Source of the DNA: Nocardiopsis flavescens
Lineage (GTDB): Bacteria > Actinomycetota > Actinomycetes > Streptosporangiales > Streptosporangiaceae
Length of the DNA stretch: 64,000 nucleotides
Assembly (NCBI RefSeq): GCF_900141985.1
Contig: NZ_FQZK01000004.1
Span: 248,001-312,000 of the forward strand
Direction: 5' to 3'
Below, one piece after another: positions 19,019-27,550 of this stretch. Below the pieces are notes generated by a model that made no database searches, had not been told where the DNA came from, and saw only the letters and a program-made list of their open reading frames with translations. A program made the translations under genes and the position numbers. Position 1 is the stretch's first letter. Each line of letters opens with the position of its first letter.

Positions 19019-19831
19019 ATGTCAGATACCGAACACGCACACGCTCCGGACGACCTGGTGGACGCGGCGATCCGCGCCGCCGGCCGGACGGGAAGGGATG
19101 TGGCCGACGTGCCGCTCATCGAGATCGCGCGGGAGGCGGGGCTCTCCCGCAGCACCCTCCTGCGCCGCCTCGGGGGCCGGCGCGGGCCCCTGGACGCCGC
19201 CGTGCGCGCGGCCGGGGTGGACCCCGGCGGCCGTCCGCCGGTCCGGGACCGGGCCGTCGACGCCGTGGCCCGCCTGCTGGACGAGGTGGGCCTGGCCGCG
19301 ACCACCATGGAGGCCGTCGCCTCCGCCGCCGACTGCTCGGTGCACAGCCTGTACGCCGCCTTCGGCTCGCGCGACGACCTGCTGGCGGAGGTCTTCGAGC
19401 GGTACAGCCCGCTCTCCGGCGTGGAGGCCTTCCTCGCCGATCCGGGCGAGGACCTGGCCGCCGCCGTCCGCGGCGTCCACCTGGTGCTGGCCCGGGCGTT
19501 CCTGAGCGGGCCCCGGGTGTTCCCGGCGCTGCTGTCCGACGTGTTCGCCCGGCCCACCGGCCCCACCCGGGACCTGCTGGCCGCCCGGTTCTTCCCCCGG
19601 GCCCTGGCCGCCCTGGGCGGCTGGATGGCCGCGGAGGTCGCCGCCGGGCGCGTGCGCGACCTGCCGCTGCCGCTGCTGGTCCAGCAGCTGGTCGCGCCCG
19701 TCGTCGTCCACTTCGCCCTGCGCCCCGCCCTGACCGGGGTGCCCGGTATCGGCTTCCCCGACGTGGAGGAGACCTGCGCCGTGTTCAGCGACGCCTTCCT
19801 CCGGGCCGCGGCGACCGACCCGCCGCACTGA
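19019..19831 (+). CDS. TetR-family transcriptional regulator with two helix-turn-helix-like segments
   Basis: 270-residue regulator. Residues about 12-50 contain a TetR-like HTH (IEIAREAGLSRSTLLRRLGG), and residues about 75-120 contain a second, canonical TetR N-terminal domain (TTMEAVASAADCSVHSLYAAFGSRDDLL). The C-terminal half is an all-helical ligand domain. The duplicated HTH makes the protein longer than usual for the family. It sits 41 bp upstream of a flavoprotein monooxygenase on the same strand and probably regulates it or is co-transcribed with it. ATG 19019 fits a leaderless promoter. Confidence 0.85.
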   Translation: MSDTEHAHAPDDLVDAAIRAAGRTGRDVADVPLIEIAREAGLSRSTLLRRLGGRRGPLDAAVRAAGVDPGGRPPVRDRAVDAVARLLDEVGLAATTMEAVASAADCSVHSLYAAFGSRDDLLAEVFERYSPLSGVEAFLADPGEDLAAAVRGVHLVLARAFLSGPRVFPALLSDVFARPTGPTRDLLAARFFPRALAALGGWMAAEVAAGRVRDLPLPLLVQQLVAPVVVHFALRPALTGVPGIGFPDVEETCAVFSDAFLRAAATDPPH

Positions 19832-19872
19832 ACCAGGGGCGGCGGCGCCGCCCCGGGAACGGGAGGTTCCCG

Positions 19873-21090
19873 ATGACCGAACGCACCACCTGCCTCATCG
19901 CCGGCGGAGGCCCCGCCGGGATGGTCCTGGGCCTGCTGCTCGCCCGCGCGGGCGTGCCCGTGACCGTGCTGGAGAAGCACGACGACTTCCTGCGCGACTT
20001 CCGCGGCGACACCGTCCACCCCTCCACCATCCGCCTGATGGACGAACTCGGCCTGGGCGAGCGGTTCGCCGCCCTGCCGCAGAGCCCGGTGGACCGGGTC
20101 GCCTTCCCCCTGGGCGGGGGCCGGACCGTGACCATCGCCGACTTCCGCCGGCTGCCCGGCCGCTACCGGCACATCGCGATGGTGCCGCAGTGGGACCTGC
20201 TCAACCTGCTCGCCGGGGCGGGCGCGGAGGAGGAGGCGTTCACCCTGCGAATGGGGACCGAGGCCACCGGGCTCCTGCGGGAGGGCGGCCGGGTGGTCGG
20301 CGCCCGCTACCGGGGCCCCGACGGGGAGGGCGAGATCCGCGCCGACCTCACGGTCGGCTGCGACGGCCGCAGGTCGCTGGTGCGCCGGGAGGCCGGACTG
20401 GTCCCCGCGGAGTTCCCGGTGGACATCGACGCCTGGTGGTTCCGCCTGCCCGGCGTCCCCTCGACCCTGCGCGCGCTGACCCCCCGGGCCGGATGGGGCC
20501 GGTTCCTCATCGTCATCCCGCGCGAGGACTACCTCCAGATCGCCTACATCGGCCGCAAGGGCACCGACGCCGAACTGCGCGCCCGGGGCGTGGAAGCGTT
20601 CCGGGACGACATCCGGGAACTGCTCCCGGAGCTGGGCGACCGGGTCTGCGCCCTGGAGTCCATGGACGACGTCAAACACCTGGACATCCGGCTCGACCGG
20701 CTGCACCGCTGGCACCGCGAGGGGGTCCTGTGCATCGGCGACGCCGCCCACGCGATGTCCCCGCTGGGCGGGGTCGGCATCAACCTGGCGGTGCAGGACG
20801 CCGTGGCGGCGGCGACCCTGCTGGCCGGGCCGCTGCGGGAGGGGCGGGCCGACGCCCGCGCCCTGGGCCGGGTGCGCGACCGCCGCCTGCTGCCGACCGC
20901 GGCCGTGCAGCGGCTCCAGCGGGTCATGGAGAGGGTCGTGGTCGACCCGATGCTCCAGGGCAGGCGGCAGGGCCCGCCCGCGCCGCTGCTGTGGGTGATG
21001 GAGCACCTGCCGTTCATGACCTCGGTGCCCGCCCGGCTCATCGGCCTGGGTCTGCGCTCGGAGCACGCCCCGGAGTTCGCCCGGCGCTGA
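19873..21090 (+). CDS. FAD-dependent aromatic-type monooxygenase
   Basis: Class A flavoprotein monooxygenase of 405 residues. It has the FAD Rossmann motif AGGGPAGMVLG near the N-terminus, the DG motif in VGCDGRRSLVR, and the second FAD motif GDAAHAMSPLGGVGINLA near residue 295. These enzymes hydroxylate phenolic or polyketide substrates with NAD(P)H and O2; some act on antibiotics such as rifampicin or tetracycline. No biosynthetic genes adjoin it, so detoxification under TetR control is the more likely role. The 3' end overlaps the convergent EamA gene by 53 bases. Confidence 0.9.
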   Translation: MTERTTCLIAGGGPAGMVLGLLLARAGVPVTVLEKHDDFLRDFRGDTVHPSTIRLMDELGLGERFAALPQSPVDRVAFPLGGGRTVTIADFRRLPGRYRHIAMVPQWDLLNLLAGAGAEEEAFTLRMGTEATGLLREGGRVVGARYRGPDGEGEIRADLTVGCDGRRSLVRREAGLVPAEFPVDIDAWWFRLPGVPSTLRALTPRAGWGRFLIVIPREDYLQIAYIGRKGTDAELRARGVEAFRDDIRELLPELGDRVCALESMDDVKHLDIRLDRLHRWHREGVLCIGDAAHAMSPLGGVGINLAVQDAVAAATLLAGPLREGRADARALGRVRDRRLLPTAAVQRLQRVMERVVVDPMLQGRRQGPPAPLLWVMEHLPFMTSVPARLIGLGLRSEHAPEFARR

Positions 21091-22003
21091 GCCCCGGGTC
21101 CCCCTCCTCCCCCGGGCCGGGTCCCGCCGGCCCCGGGGCGGCCGGGCGCCGCGCCCCGCCCAGGGCGGTCAGCGCCACGCCGCCCACCAGCAGGACCGCC
21201 GCGAGCAGGTTGAGCGGCGTGATCGCCTCACCCAGGAACACCAGCGCGGAGAGCATCCCGAACACCGGGACGAGCAGGGTGAAAGGGGCGACCGCCGAGG
21301 CGTCGTGCTCGCGGAGCAGGAACCCCCACACGCCGAACCCCAGCACGGTCGCCACCCAGGCGACGAAGAGGAGCGCGCCCACCCCGGCCCAGTCCAGCCC
21401 GCGCAGCGCCGCAAGACCCGCCTGCGGCCCCTCCACCAGCAGGGACAGCGCGAACAGCGGCAGCGGCGGCACCAGGCTCATCCAGACCGTCCACGACAGG
21501 GCGTCCGGCGGGGCGGCCTTGCGGGTGATGACGTTGGCCAGGCCCCAGAACGCGGCGGCCCCGACGATCATCGCGAACGCCGTGAGCGGCCCCGAGGCGC
21601 CCTGCGCCCAGGCGGCGACGCCGATCCCGGCCAGCGCCACCCCCATGCCCGCGTAGCGGAGCGGGCGCAGCCGCTCGCCCAGGAACACCACCGCGAAGGC
21701 CGCCGTGAACACCGCCTGCACCTGGAGCACCAGCGAGGTGAGCCCGGCGGGCATGCCCAGGTGCATCCCGGTGAAGACCAGGCCGAACTTGGCCACCCCC
21801 AGGGTCAGCCCGGCGAGGACGACCCAGACCAGGGCGACCCGGGGCCGCCGGACGAAGAAGACCGCGGGCAGGGCCGCCACCACGAAGCGCAGCGCGGTGA
21901 AGAGCAGGGGCGGGAAGTGGTCGAGGCCGACGTCGATGACGACGAAGTTGACACCCCAGACCGCCGCGACGAGCACGGCCAGGGACAGGTGGAGGGGACG
22001 CAT
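21038..22003 (-). CDS. EamA/DMT-family transporter
   Basis: Ten-helix drug/metabolite transporter of 321 residues made of two EamA repeats (first begins VLVAAVWGVNFVVIDVGL; second around AMIVGAAAFWGLANVI). The N-terminal arrangement and the GMHLGMPAG loop resemble amino-acid-metabolite exporters of the YdcZ/RhaT-like group. The C-terminal 35 residues are Gly/Pro-rich and run into the overlapping convergent gene. It is divergent from a LysR regulator, which probably controls it. Confidence 0.88.
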   Translation of the reverse strand: MRPLHLSLAVLVAAVWGVNFVVIDVGLDHFPPLLFTALRFVVAALPAVFFVRRPRVALVWVVLAGLTLGVAKFGLVFTGMHLGMPAGLTSLVLQVQAVFTAAFAVVFLGERLRPLRYAGMGVALAGIGVAAWAQGASGPLTAFAMIVGAAAFWGLANVITRKAAPPDALSWTVWMSLVPPLPLFALSLLVEGPQAGLAALRGLDWAGVGALLFVAWVATVLGFGVWGFLLREHDASAVAPFTLLVPVFGMLSALVFLGEAITPLNLLAAVLLVGGVALTALGGARRPAAPGPAGPGPGEEGDPGLSAGRTPGRAPSADPGR

Positions 22004-22109
22004 GGGTTCGATGATGGCCGCCGCGAGGATTAAGCACCAGCGAAGATTCGTACACTGTTGGATTCACACCTGCTACACGGTGGCGCGGCCCGCCCGGAAG
22101 GAGCACCCC

Positions 22110-23009
22110 GTGCTCGACCTGTCCCGTCTGCGCGCGCTGCACGCCGTCCACGTGCACGGCTCCGTCGCGGCCGCCGCCAAGGCCCTGGGCTACACCCCCT
22201 CGGCGATCTCGCAGCAGGTCGGCAAGCTCGAACGCGAGACCGGCACCCCGCTACTGGAGCGGCAGGGGCGCGGCGTGGTGCTCACCGACGCCGCCGCGAT
22301 GCTGGTGGGCACCGCCGGTCGGGTGCTGGCCCTGGTGGAGGAGGCGGAGGTGTCCCTGGAGGAGCGGCGCGGACGCCCCCACGGGCGGCTGACCGTCGCC
22401 TCGTTCGCGACCGCCGCGCGCGGACTGCTGCCCGGGGTGCTCGCCGAGCTGGCCGCCGCGCACCCCGCCCTGGACGTGCGGCTGTTCGAGGAGGACCCGC
22501 ACGCCACGCCGCCCATGGTCGCCCAGGGCACCGTGGACCTGGCCGTGGTGCACGACTGGGACATCGCGCCGATGAGCGTCCCCGAGGGGGTGGCGCGCGA
22601 GCGCATCGGCGAGGACCGCTGCGACATCCTGCTGCCGCCCGACCACCCGCTGACCGCCCGCGCCGCCCTGACCCGCGCCGACGTGGCCGGGGAGCGGTGG
22701 ATCTGCCAGCCCCCGGGGACGGTGTGCCACGACTGGCTGACCCGCACGATGCGCGCCATCGGCGCCGAGCCCGACATCGCCCACTACGTGGCCGAGTACC
22801 AGACCCAGCTGGCGCTGGTGGCCGCCGGCCTGGGCATCGCCGTGGTGCCCCGGCTGGGCCGGGGCCCGCTCCCGGTGGACGTCGCGGTGCGCCCGGTGGA
22901 CCCGACGCCGGTGCGCGGCCTGTCGGTGCTGTGGCGGGAGGGCACCTCGCGGCGCCCGGCCGTCACCGAGGCGGTGCGGGTCCTGCGCGCGCACGCCGCC
23001 GCCCTCTGA
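22110..23009 (+). CDS. LysR-family transcriptional regulator
   Basis: 299-residue LysR protein. The N-terminal winged helix contains HGSVAAAAKALGYTPSAISQ QVGKLE-type HTH, followed by a two-lobed periplasmic-binding-like domain (GRLTVASFATAARGLLPGVL; ALVAAGLGIAVVPRLG). GTG 22110 follows GGAAGGAG. It is divergent from the EamA exporter across a 106-bp gap, the classic layout of LysR regulator and target exporter, with the effector probably the exported compound. Confidence 0.92.
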   Translation: MLDLSRLRALHAVHVHGSVAAAAKALGYTPSAISQQVGKLERETGTPLLERQGRGVVLTDAAAMLVGTAGRVLALVEEAEVSLEERRGRPHGRLTVASFATAARGLLPGVLAELAAAHPALDVRLFEEDPHATPPMVAQGTVDLAVVHDWDIAPMSVPEGVARERIGEDRCDILLPPDHPLTARAALTRADVAGERWICQPPGTVCHDWLTRTMRAIGAEPDIAHYVAEYQTQLALVAAGLGIAVVPRLGRGPLPVDVAVRPVDPTPVRGLSVLWREGTSRRPAVTEAVRVLRAHAAAL

Positions 23010-23051
23010 CCCCGCGCGGGTCGGGGGCCGGGCCGTGCGCGGGTCGAGGGC

Positions 23052-24074
23052 TCAGGCGGCGATGTCCGGGACCCGCTCCCCCTCCGGCACCGGGCCGGGC
23101 AGGGTGGCCCGGCCGAAGGGCGGCCCGCCCAGCGCCGCGCGCCCGTGCGGGGCGAGCCACTGCGCCGGGTCGGGCCCGGCGGCGACGATGCCCGTCGGGT
23201 TGATGCCGGTGTGGACCCGGTAGTAGTGGACCCGGATGTGGTCGAAGTGCGTGGTGTCGCCGAACCCGGGCGTCTGGAACAGGTCGCGGGCGTACGCCCA
23301 CAGCGCCGGGTACTCGGTCAGCTTGGCGATGTTGCACTTGAAGTGCCCGTGGTACACCGCGTCGAAGCGCACCAGGGTGGTGAACAGCCGGACGTCGGCC
23401 AGGGTGACGGTCTCCCCCACCAGGTAGCGGCGGGAGGACAGGCGCGCCTCCAGGTCGTCCAGGCGGGCGAACACCCCGGCGACCGCGCGGTCGTAGTGCT
23501 CCTGGTCGGGGGCGAACCCCGCCCGGTACACCCCGTTGTTGAGGTCGCGGTACACCTCGGCGCCGACCGCCTCGATCTCGTCGCGCAGCGGCTCCGGGTA
23601 GAGGTCGGGGGCGCCCTCCCGGGCCAGCGGCCCCCACTCCCCGGCCAGGTCCAGGCTGAGCCGGTCGTAGTCGTTGGTGGCCAGGTGGCCGGTGGTGACG
23701 TCGACCAGGCCGGGCACGCTCACCCCGCCGGTGTAGCCGGGGTCGCGGGCCAGGTAGGCCTCGCGCAGGGCGTGGACGCCCAGCACCGGGTCCCGCCCGC
23801 CGGGGCTGCCGGTCGCCTCGGTGAACACCCAGTGCGGGTCGCCGTCGATGACCTCCTGGACGGGGTCGGTGACCGCGAGCGAGACCGCGTCCTCCAGGCC
23901 CATGAGGCGGCGGACGATGACCGTCCGGTGCGCCCACGGGCAGGCCCGGCTGACCACCAGCCGGTAGCGTCCGGGCTCGGCCACGCGGCCGAACCGGCCG
24001 TCGGCGGTGACCCGGTCGGCGAAGGCCGCCGGGTCGCGTGTGATCTCCTCCGAGGGGACTTCGTTGGCCCGCAT
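23052..24074 (-). CDS. Glutathionyl-hydroquinone reductase-type GST (ECM4/YqjG family)
   Basis: Xi-class GST-like protein of 340 residues. The thioredoxin-like N-terminal domain carries the diagnostic catalytic motif SRACPWAHRTVI (Cys at about residue 47), and the C-terminal helical domain has the family segments NGVYRAGFAPDQE and FDAVYHGHFKCN. The family reduces glutathionyl-hydroquinones; in an actinobacterium that makes mycothiol the natural thiol partner is uncertain. The ATG at 24074 has GGAGGAG upstream. Monocistronic by context. Confidence 0.9.
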   Translation of the reverse strand: MRANEVPSEEITRDPAAFADRVTADGRFGRVAEPGRYRLVVSRACPWAHRTVIVRRLMGLEDAVSLAVTDPVQEVIDGDPHWVFTEATGSPGGRDPVLGVHALREAYLARDPGYTGGVSVPGLVDVTTGHLATNDYDRLSLDLAGEWGPLAREGAPDLYPEPLRDEIEAVGAEVYRDLNNGVYRAGFAPDQEHYDRAVAGVFARLDDLEARLSSRRYLVGETVTLADVRLFTTLVRFDAVYHGHFKCNIAKLTEYPALWAYARDLFQTPGFGDTTHFDHIRVHYYRVHTGINPTGIVAAGPDPAQWLAPHGRAALGGPPFGRATLPGPVPEGERVPDIAA

Positions 24075-24345
24075 CCCGCTTCTCCTCCCGGCGACGGCGC
24101 TTCGGACGCATCGTAACCCCGCGCCCCCGGCGCGGCCGTGACCGGCGGGGCGCGGGGGACGCGTGCGGCGAGAGGGACGCCGGGGACGCCGTGACGCGAA
24201 CGCCCCGCGGGCACCCCGCGGCACACCCACCACCCCCCGCACACGACCCGCGGGAACACCGCGGGGCGGGCGCGCGCCTTCCGTCCTCGACGCACTCCCG
24301 CCCCGCCCCCGGGTCAGCCGCCCCCGGGGGGCCCGTCGGCGGGGG

Positions 24346-25242
24346 TCACCCCCCGTCCGCCCCGCCCAGCGACGCCACCGCCTCCCCCAGGTACCCCTCC
24401 AGGTCCGCGCGCTCCGCCTCGGCCGGGCCGCGCAGGGTCACGGTCACCACCCGCCCGTCGCGGGCCAGGGCCGTGGCCAGCGCGTACCGCGCGGGATCGG
24501 TCCCGTGGCGGAACTCGAACGCCGGGTCGCCCGGCGACCACGCGCCCTCCGCCGCCGAGAAGACCTCCTCGTACGCCTCCTCGTCGCGGGCGGGCACCCG
24601 GACCCGGTCCTCCAGCACCCGGTCCAGGTCCGCCTCCTCCCCCTCCTCCCAGGCGAGCACGGCCTCGAAGCGGTCGTCGGCGACGAGCGTGAAGGTGCGC
24701 TCGTCCTCCCCCTCGCCGGCGGGCTCCCACAGCCCCGGGTCCAGGGCGGGCGCGGTGTCGGGGGCGGTCGGAGCGTCGGGGGAGGGCTCCTCCGAGGCGC
24801 CGGGAGCGGGGTCCCGCGGGCCGTCCGGCGGGTCGGTCGCGGTGTCGTCCGGCCCGGGCGCGTCCGTGTCGTCCCCGCCCGTCCCCTCTCCTCCCGCGCC
24901 GTCGCCGGCCGGGCCGTCCCCGCCGTCCCCGCCGCCGAAGGGGTCGCCGCCCGGGGTGCCGTCGTTCCAGGCGGAGGAGTCGGAGGGGGCGGCGGTCGGC
25001 TCCCCGTCCGTCTCCCCGCCGGTCCCGTCGTCCCCGAAGTAGCCCGCCGCGGGCTCGCCCGCGACGGCCGGCGGCCCCTCCTGCGCGGTGACCAGCCCAG
25101 GGGAGGCGCCCACCAGCACGGCCGCCGCCAGCCCCGCCACGGGCGCCCAGGGCACCCCGGCCTCACCCGGCTCGGGCAGCGGCCGCTCCGCCGGCTTCTC
25201 CCAGCGCTGGCGCTCGTCGTCCCAGCGCGGTGTCGTCGTCAT
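24346..25242 (-). CDS. Single-TM protein with long acidic Gly/Asp/Pro linker
   Basis: Unrecognised protein of 298 residues. A cytoplasmic N-terminus (MTTTPRWDDERQRWEKPAE) precedes one hydrophobic segment at about 30-52. Next comes a low-complexity Gly/Asp/Thr/Pro linker (about 55-165), then a C-terminal domain of about 130 residues beginning TFTLVADDRFEAVLAWEEG. The architecture (short tail, one TM, disordered spacer, small outer domain) resembles the product of 3605-4207. It is the last of four tightly spaced minus-strand genes, 63 bp after the Gly-motif protein gene. Confidence 0.65.
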   Translation of the reverse strand: MTTTPRWDDERQRWEKPAERPLPEPGEAGVPWAPVAGLAAAVLVGASPGLVTAQEGPPAVAGEPAAGYFGDDGTGGETDGEPTAAPSDSSAWNDGTPGGDPFGGGDGGDGPAGDGAGGEGTGGDDTDAPGPDDTATDPPDGPRDPAPGASEEPSPDAPTAPDTAPALDPGLWEPAGEGEDERTFTLVADDRFEAVLAWEEGEEADLDRVLEDRVRVPARDEEAYEEVFSAAEGAWSPGDPAFEFRHGTDPARYALATALARDGRVVTVTLRGPAEAERADLEGYLGEAVASLGGADGG

Positions 25243-25305
25243 CGTGTCCGGCCTTTCTCGTGGTTTCCGGGTGCGGCCGCGCGCCGGAGGGGGACCGGCC
25301 CCGGC

Positions 25306-25869
25306 TCAGCCGCCATGGCGCTGTTCGATCGCCATCAGGGAGGACTGCAGGTCCTCCACGGCTCGGGTGGAGCGCGCCACCTCGCCGAGCACCGTGCTGC
25401 CGCCGCGGACCAGGGACAGCAGGCGTCGGAGGAGCCCGGGGGCCACCGCTCCGCCCTCCTCGATCTCCCGCCGCGCCTCGTCCAGTGCCCCGCCCACCGT
25501 CTCGGTCTCGAAGGTGGCGGGCAGGGCGGCGAGCGCGGCGCGCACCTCCCGCAGGTCCTCCAGCGCCCTGGCCGTGAGCGGGTCGGTGCGCACCGAGGCG
25601 TCGACCGCCTCGGAGTCCCTCCCCGTGGCCACCGCGCCGCCGGTGACGTGCCCGGCGACCACCGTCTGCCCCGCCGGGGCGCTGACCGGCCGGGCGGTGA
25701 CCGGCGGCAGCGGGGCCGCCGGGCCCTCGTGGCGGGACTCGTCGCGCGCGGACGCCCTGTGGCCGGTGGCCAGTGCGCCGCCGGTGACGGATCCCCCGAT
25801 GTAGAGCCCGCCCGCGGCGGGGGCGCCCTCCTCCTCCTGGTGCTCGGGCCCGTCGTGTTCGTGCGCCAT
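25306..25869 (-). CDS. Small protein with two Gly-rich ATG(R/H) motifs and helical C-terminus
   Basis: Unrecognised 187-residue protein. Residues 25-40 (GGSVTGGALATGHRAS) and 72-87 (AGHVTGGAVATGRDSE) are two copies of one motif; a third copy ends the protein encoded immediately upstream. The motif is preceded by hydrophobic residues (GLYI, TVVA) and followed by a polar Ser/Asp run. Residues about 95-187 are predicted helical with a heptad-like pattern (LEDLREVRAALAAL). No catalytic motif is seen. ATG at 25869 with GAGGGG upstream; 28 bp from the upstream gene. The motif's short beta-prone, Gly-punctuated character recalls bacterial amyloid-signalling motifs; that is inference. Confidence 0.7.
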   Translation of the reverse strand: MAHEHDGPEHQEEEGAPAAGGLYIGGSVTGGALATGHRASARDESRHEGPAAPLPPVTARPVSAPAGQTVVAGHVTGGAVATGRDSEAVDASVRTDPLTARALEDLREVRAALAALPATFETETVGGALDEARREIEEGGAVAPGLLRRLLSLVRGGSTVLGEVARSTRAVEDLQSSLMAIEQRHGG

Positions 25870-25897
25870 GTGCTCTCCCCTCTCGTTCCCGTGTCCT

Positions 25898-27550
25898 CTA
25901 GCCCTGCGGAGCGCTCCGGGCGGAGTGGTCCTGGGCGCTGGCCCCGCGGCCGGTGGCGATGGCCCCGTTGTTCATCGAGCCGCCGATGAAGACGGCCCCC
26001 TCCCCGACGTTGACGACCTGCTGGCGGAACTCCTCGGTCTCGTATCCCGCCTGCGCCAGCGCCTGGTCCACGCCCTCGGTGATGCGCAGCCCCAGCGTCT
26101 TGACGTAGCGGATGACGTCCATCCGCTGGAAGTGCGACAGCTTTCCGCCGTCCACGTGCTCGCGCAGCGAGAACACGGGACCGCGGACGCGCATGTCCCC
26201 GTCGTCGAAGGCGGACGCCTCCCCGGCCGAACGGGCGGCCGGCAGCAGGGCGCCCAGGGTCTTGCGCAGCCCGGTGTCGTGGGCCATCCACTGGTCGAGC
26301 CCCCCGTCCACGTCCACCCCGGAGGTGAGCGCGTCCACCAGGCCGTCCATGATCCGGAACCGCTCCTCCAGGGGCCCGAGCAGGTAGGGGACGATCTCCA
26401 GCAGCAGGATCCCGCCCTGGGTGTGGACCCGGACGAACACGGTGACGACGACCTGCTCGTCCCAGCCAGCCACCCGGATGCGCAGGAAGTGGCGGCGCCG
26501 CTCCCCGCCCTCCCCGACGGCGGCGCGCAGGTGGTCGGCCACCCGGGCGTCGTCGGGCCCGCCCACCGGGAGCCTGCTGCGCGGGACCCCGTGGGGCAGC
26601 GTGCCCGGGAGGTACACGCACTCGGCGATCTCCAGGCCGCCGAGCCGGTCGCGGCCGTCCTCGGCGGCCGACAGGGTCAGCGACTCCAGCTGGGGGCGGA
26701 TCAGGTCCACGACCACGCGCTCGTCGAGCGGGCTCGCGGGCGCCGACCGGTCCGCGCCGGCCTCGCGCAGCTCCAGGGCGATCGACCACATGTGCAGTTC
26801 GCCGCCCGCCCCCAGGAAGGGGTCCTCGTTCCGGTACGGGACGAGCGCCGAGTACTGCTCACGGGCGATCGCGCGCAGCAGGGGCACGTGCTTGCTCGGC
26901 ACGTGCGCGATGGGGACCGAGCCGGTGAAGGTCTCCTCGCTGAGTTCACGGGCCAGGATGCGCTTGAGGCGCTCGCGGTGGGCGCGCCGGACCAGCCAGG
27001 GCATGAGCAGGGTGTCGGCCTCGCGGGCCAGCGCCACGGCGTCCCGGCCCGTGTCGCCGGGCAGGAAGTGGACGCCGACCCGGACGCAGAGCGCCAGAAG
27101 GACGAGCGCCAGGGCGACGGCGGTCCAGGCCGACACCCGGTCGAACCGGACGGACTCGGCCCATCCCACGGCCAGGAGCAGCAGGACGCCCGTCAGCACC
27201 GCGACGGCCACCACCCGGGCGGTGGACAGCCGGCGGTGGAACTCCTCGTCGATGGCGTCGGCGCGCAGGCAGTGGGCGACCACCGGCTCCGCGTCGAACC
27301 CGTAGGAGGGGGCCACCACGCGGCGGGCGTCCTCCACCAGGCGGCCGAGGACGATCCGGCGGTAGACGCGGTCGAGGTAGGCGCCCAGGCACATCAGCCG
27401 TGTGACCTCGGAGGAGGTGCCGGTGGGCGCGTCGGCGGCGAACCCCTGCGGGGCAGGGTCCCCCCGGCCCGGGGCGGGCGCGTCCGGGCCGGGGGGAGCG
27501 GGCGGGGCCGCGTCGGCGGCCGGGAGGACCCGGGTGGTCGCGTCAGGCAT
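25898..27550 (-). CDS. Two-TM protein with C-terminal Gly-rich motif, coupled to cyclase-like gene
   Basis: Unrecognised 550-residue protein. A Pro/Ala-rich N-terminus (1-45) precedes a short helical part and two membrane helices (about 111-130 and 141-160). A cytoplasmic domain of about 350 residues follows, and the tail ends with GGSMNNGAIATGRGAS at about 523-538. That tail repeats the motif found twice in the next gene's product. The ATG at 27550 overlaps the end of the cyclase-like gene by 8 bases and has GAGG upstream. A membrane platform that recruits the small motif protein by homotypic contact is a plausible model, not shown. Confidence 0.72.
   Translation of the reverse strand: MPDATTRVLPAADAAPPAPPGPDAPAPGRGDPAPQGFAADAPTGTSSEVTRLMCLGAYLDRVYRRIVLGRLVEDARRVVAPSYGFDAEPVVAHCLRADAIDEEFHRRLSTARVVAVAVLTGVLLLLAVGWAESVRFDRVSAWTAVALALVLLALCVRVGVHFLPGDTGRDAVALAREADTLLMPWLVRRAHRERLKRILARELSEETFTGSVPIAHVPSKHVPLLRAIAREQYSALVPYRNEDPFLGAGGELHMWSIALELREAGADRSAPASPLDERVVVDLIRPQLESLTLSAAEDGRDRLGGLEIAECVYLPGTLPHGVPRSRLPVGGPDDARVADHLRAAVGEGGERRRHFLRIRVAGWDEQVVVTVFVRVHTQGGILLLEIVPYLLGPLEERFRIMDGLVDALTSGVDVDGGLDQWMAHDTGLRKTLGALLPAARSAGEASAFDDGDMRVRGPVFSLREHVDGGKLSHFQRMDVIRYVKTLGLRITEGVDQALAQAGYETEEFRQQVVNVGEGAVFIGGSMNNGAIATGRGASAQDHSARSAPQG

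Noticed and set aside
19873..21090. Tailoring enzyme of a polyketide gene cluster
   Set aside because: No PKS, cyclase, acyl carrier or other biosynthetic gene lies within the window; a TetR-controlled detoxification role fits better.
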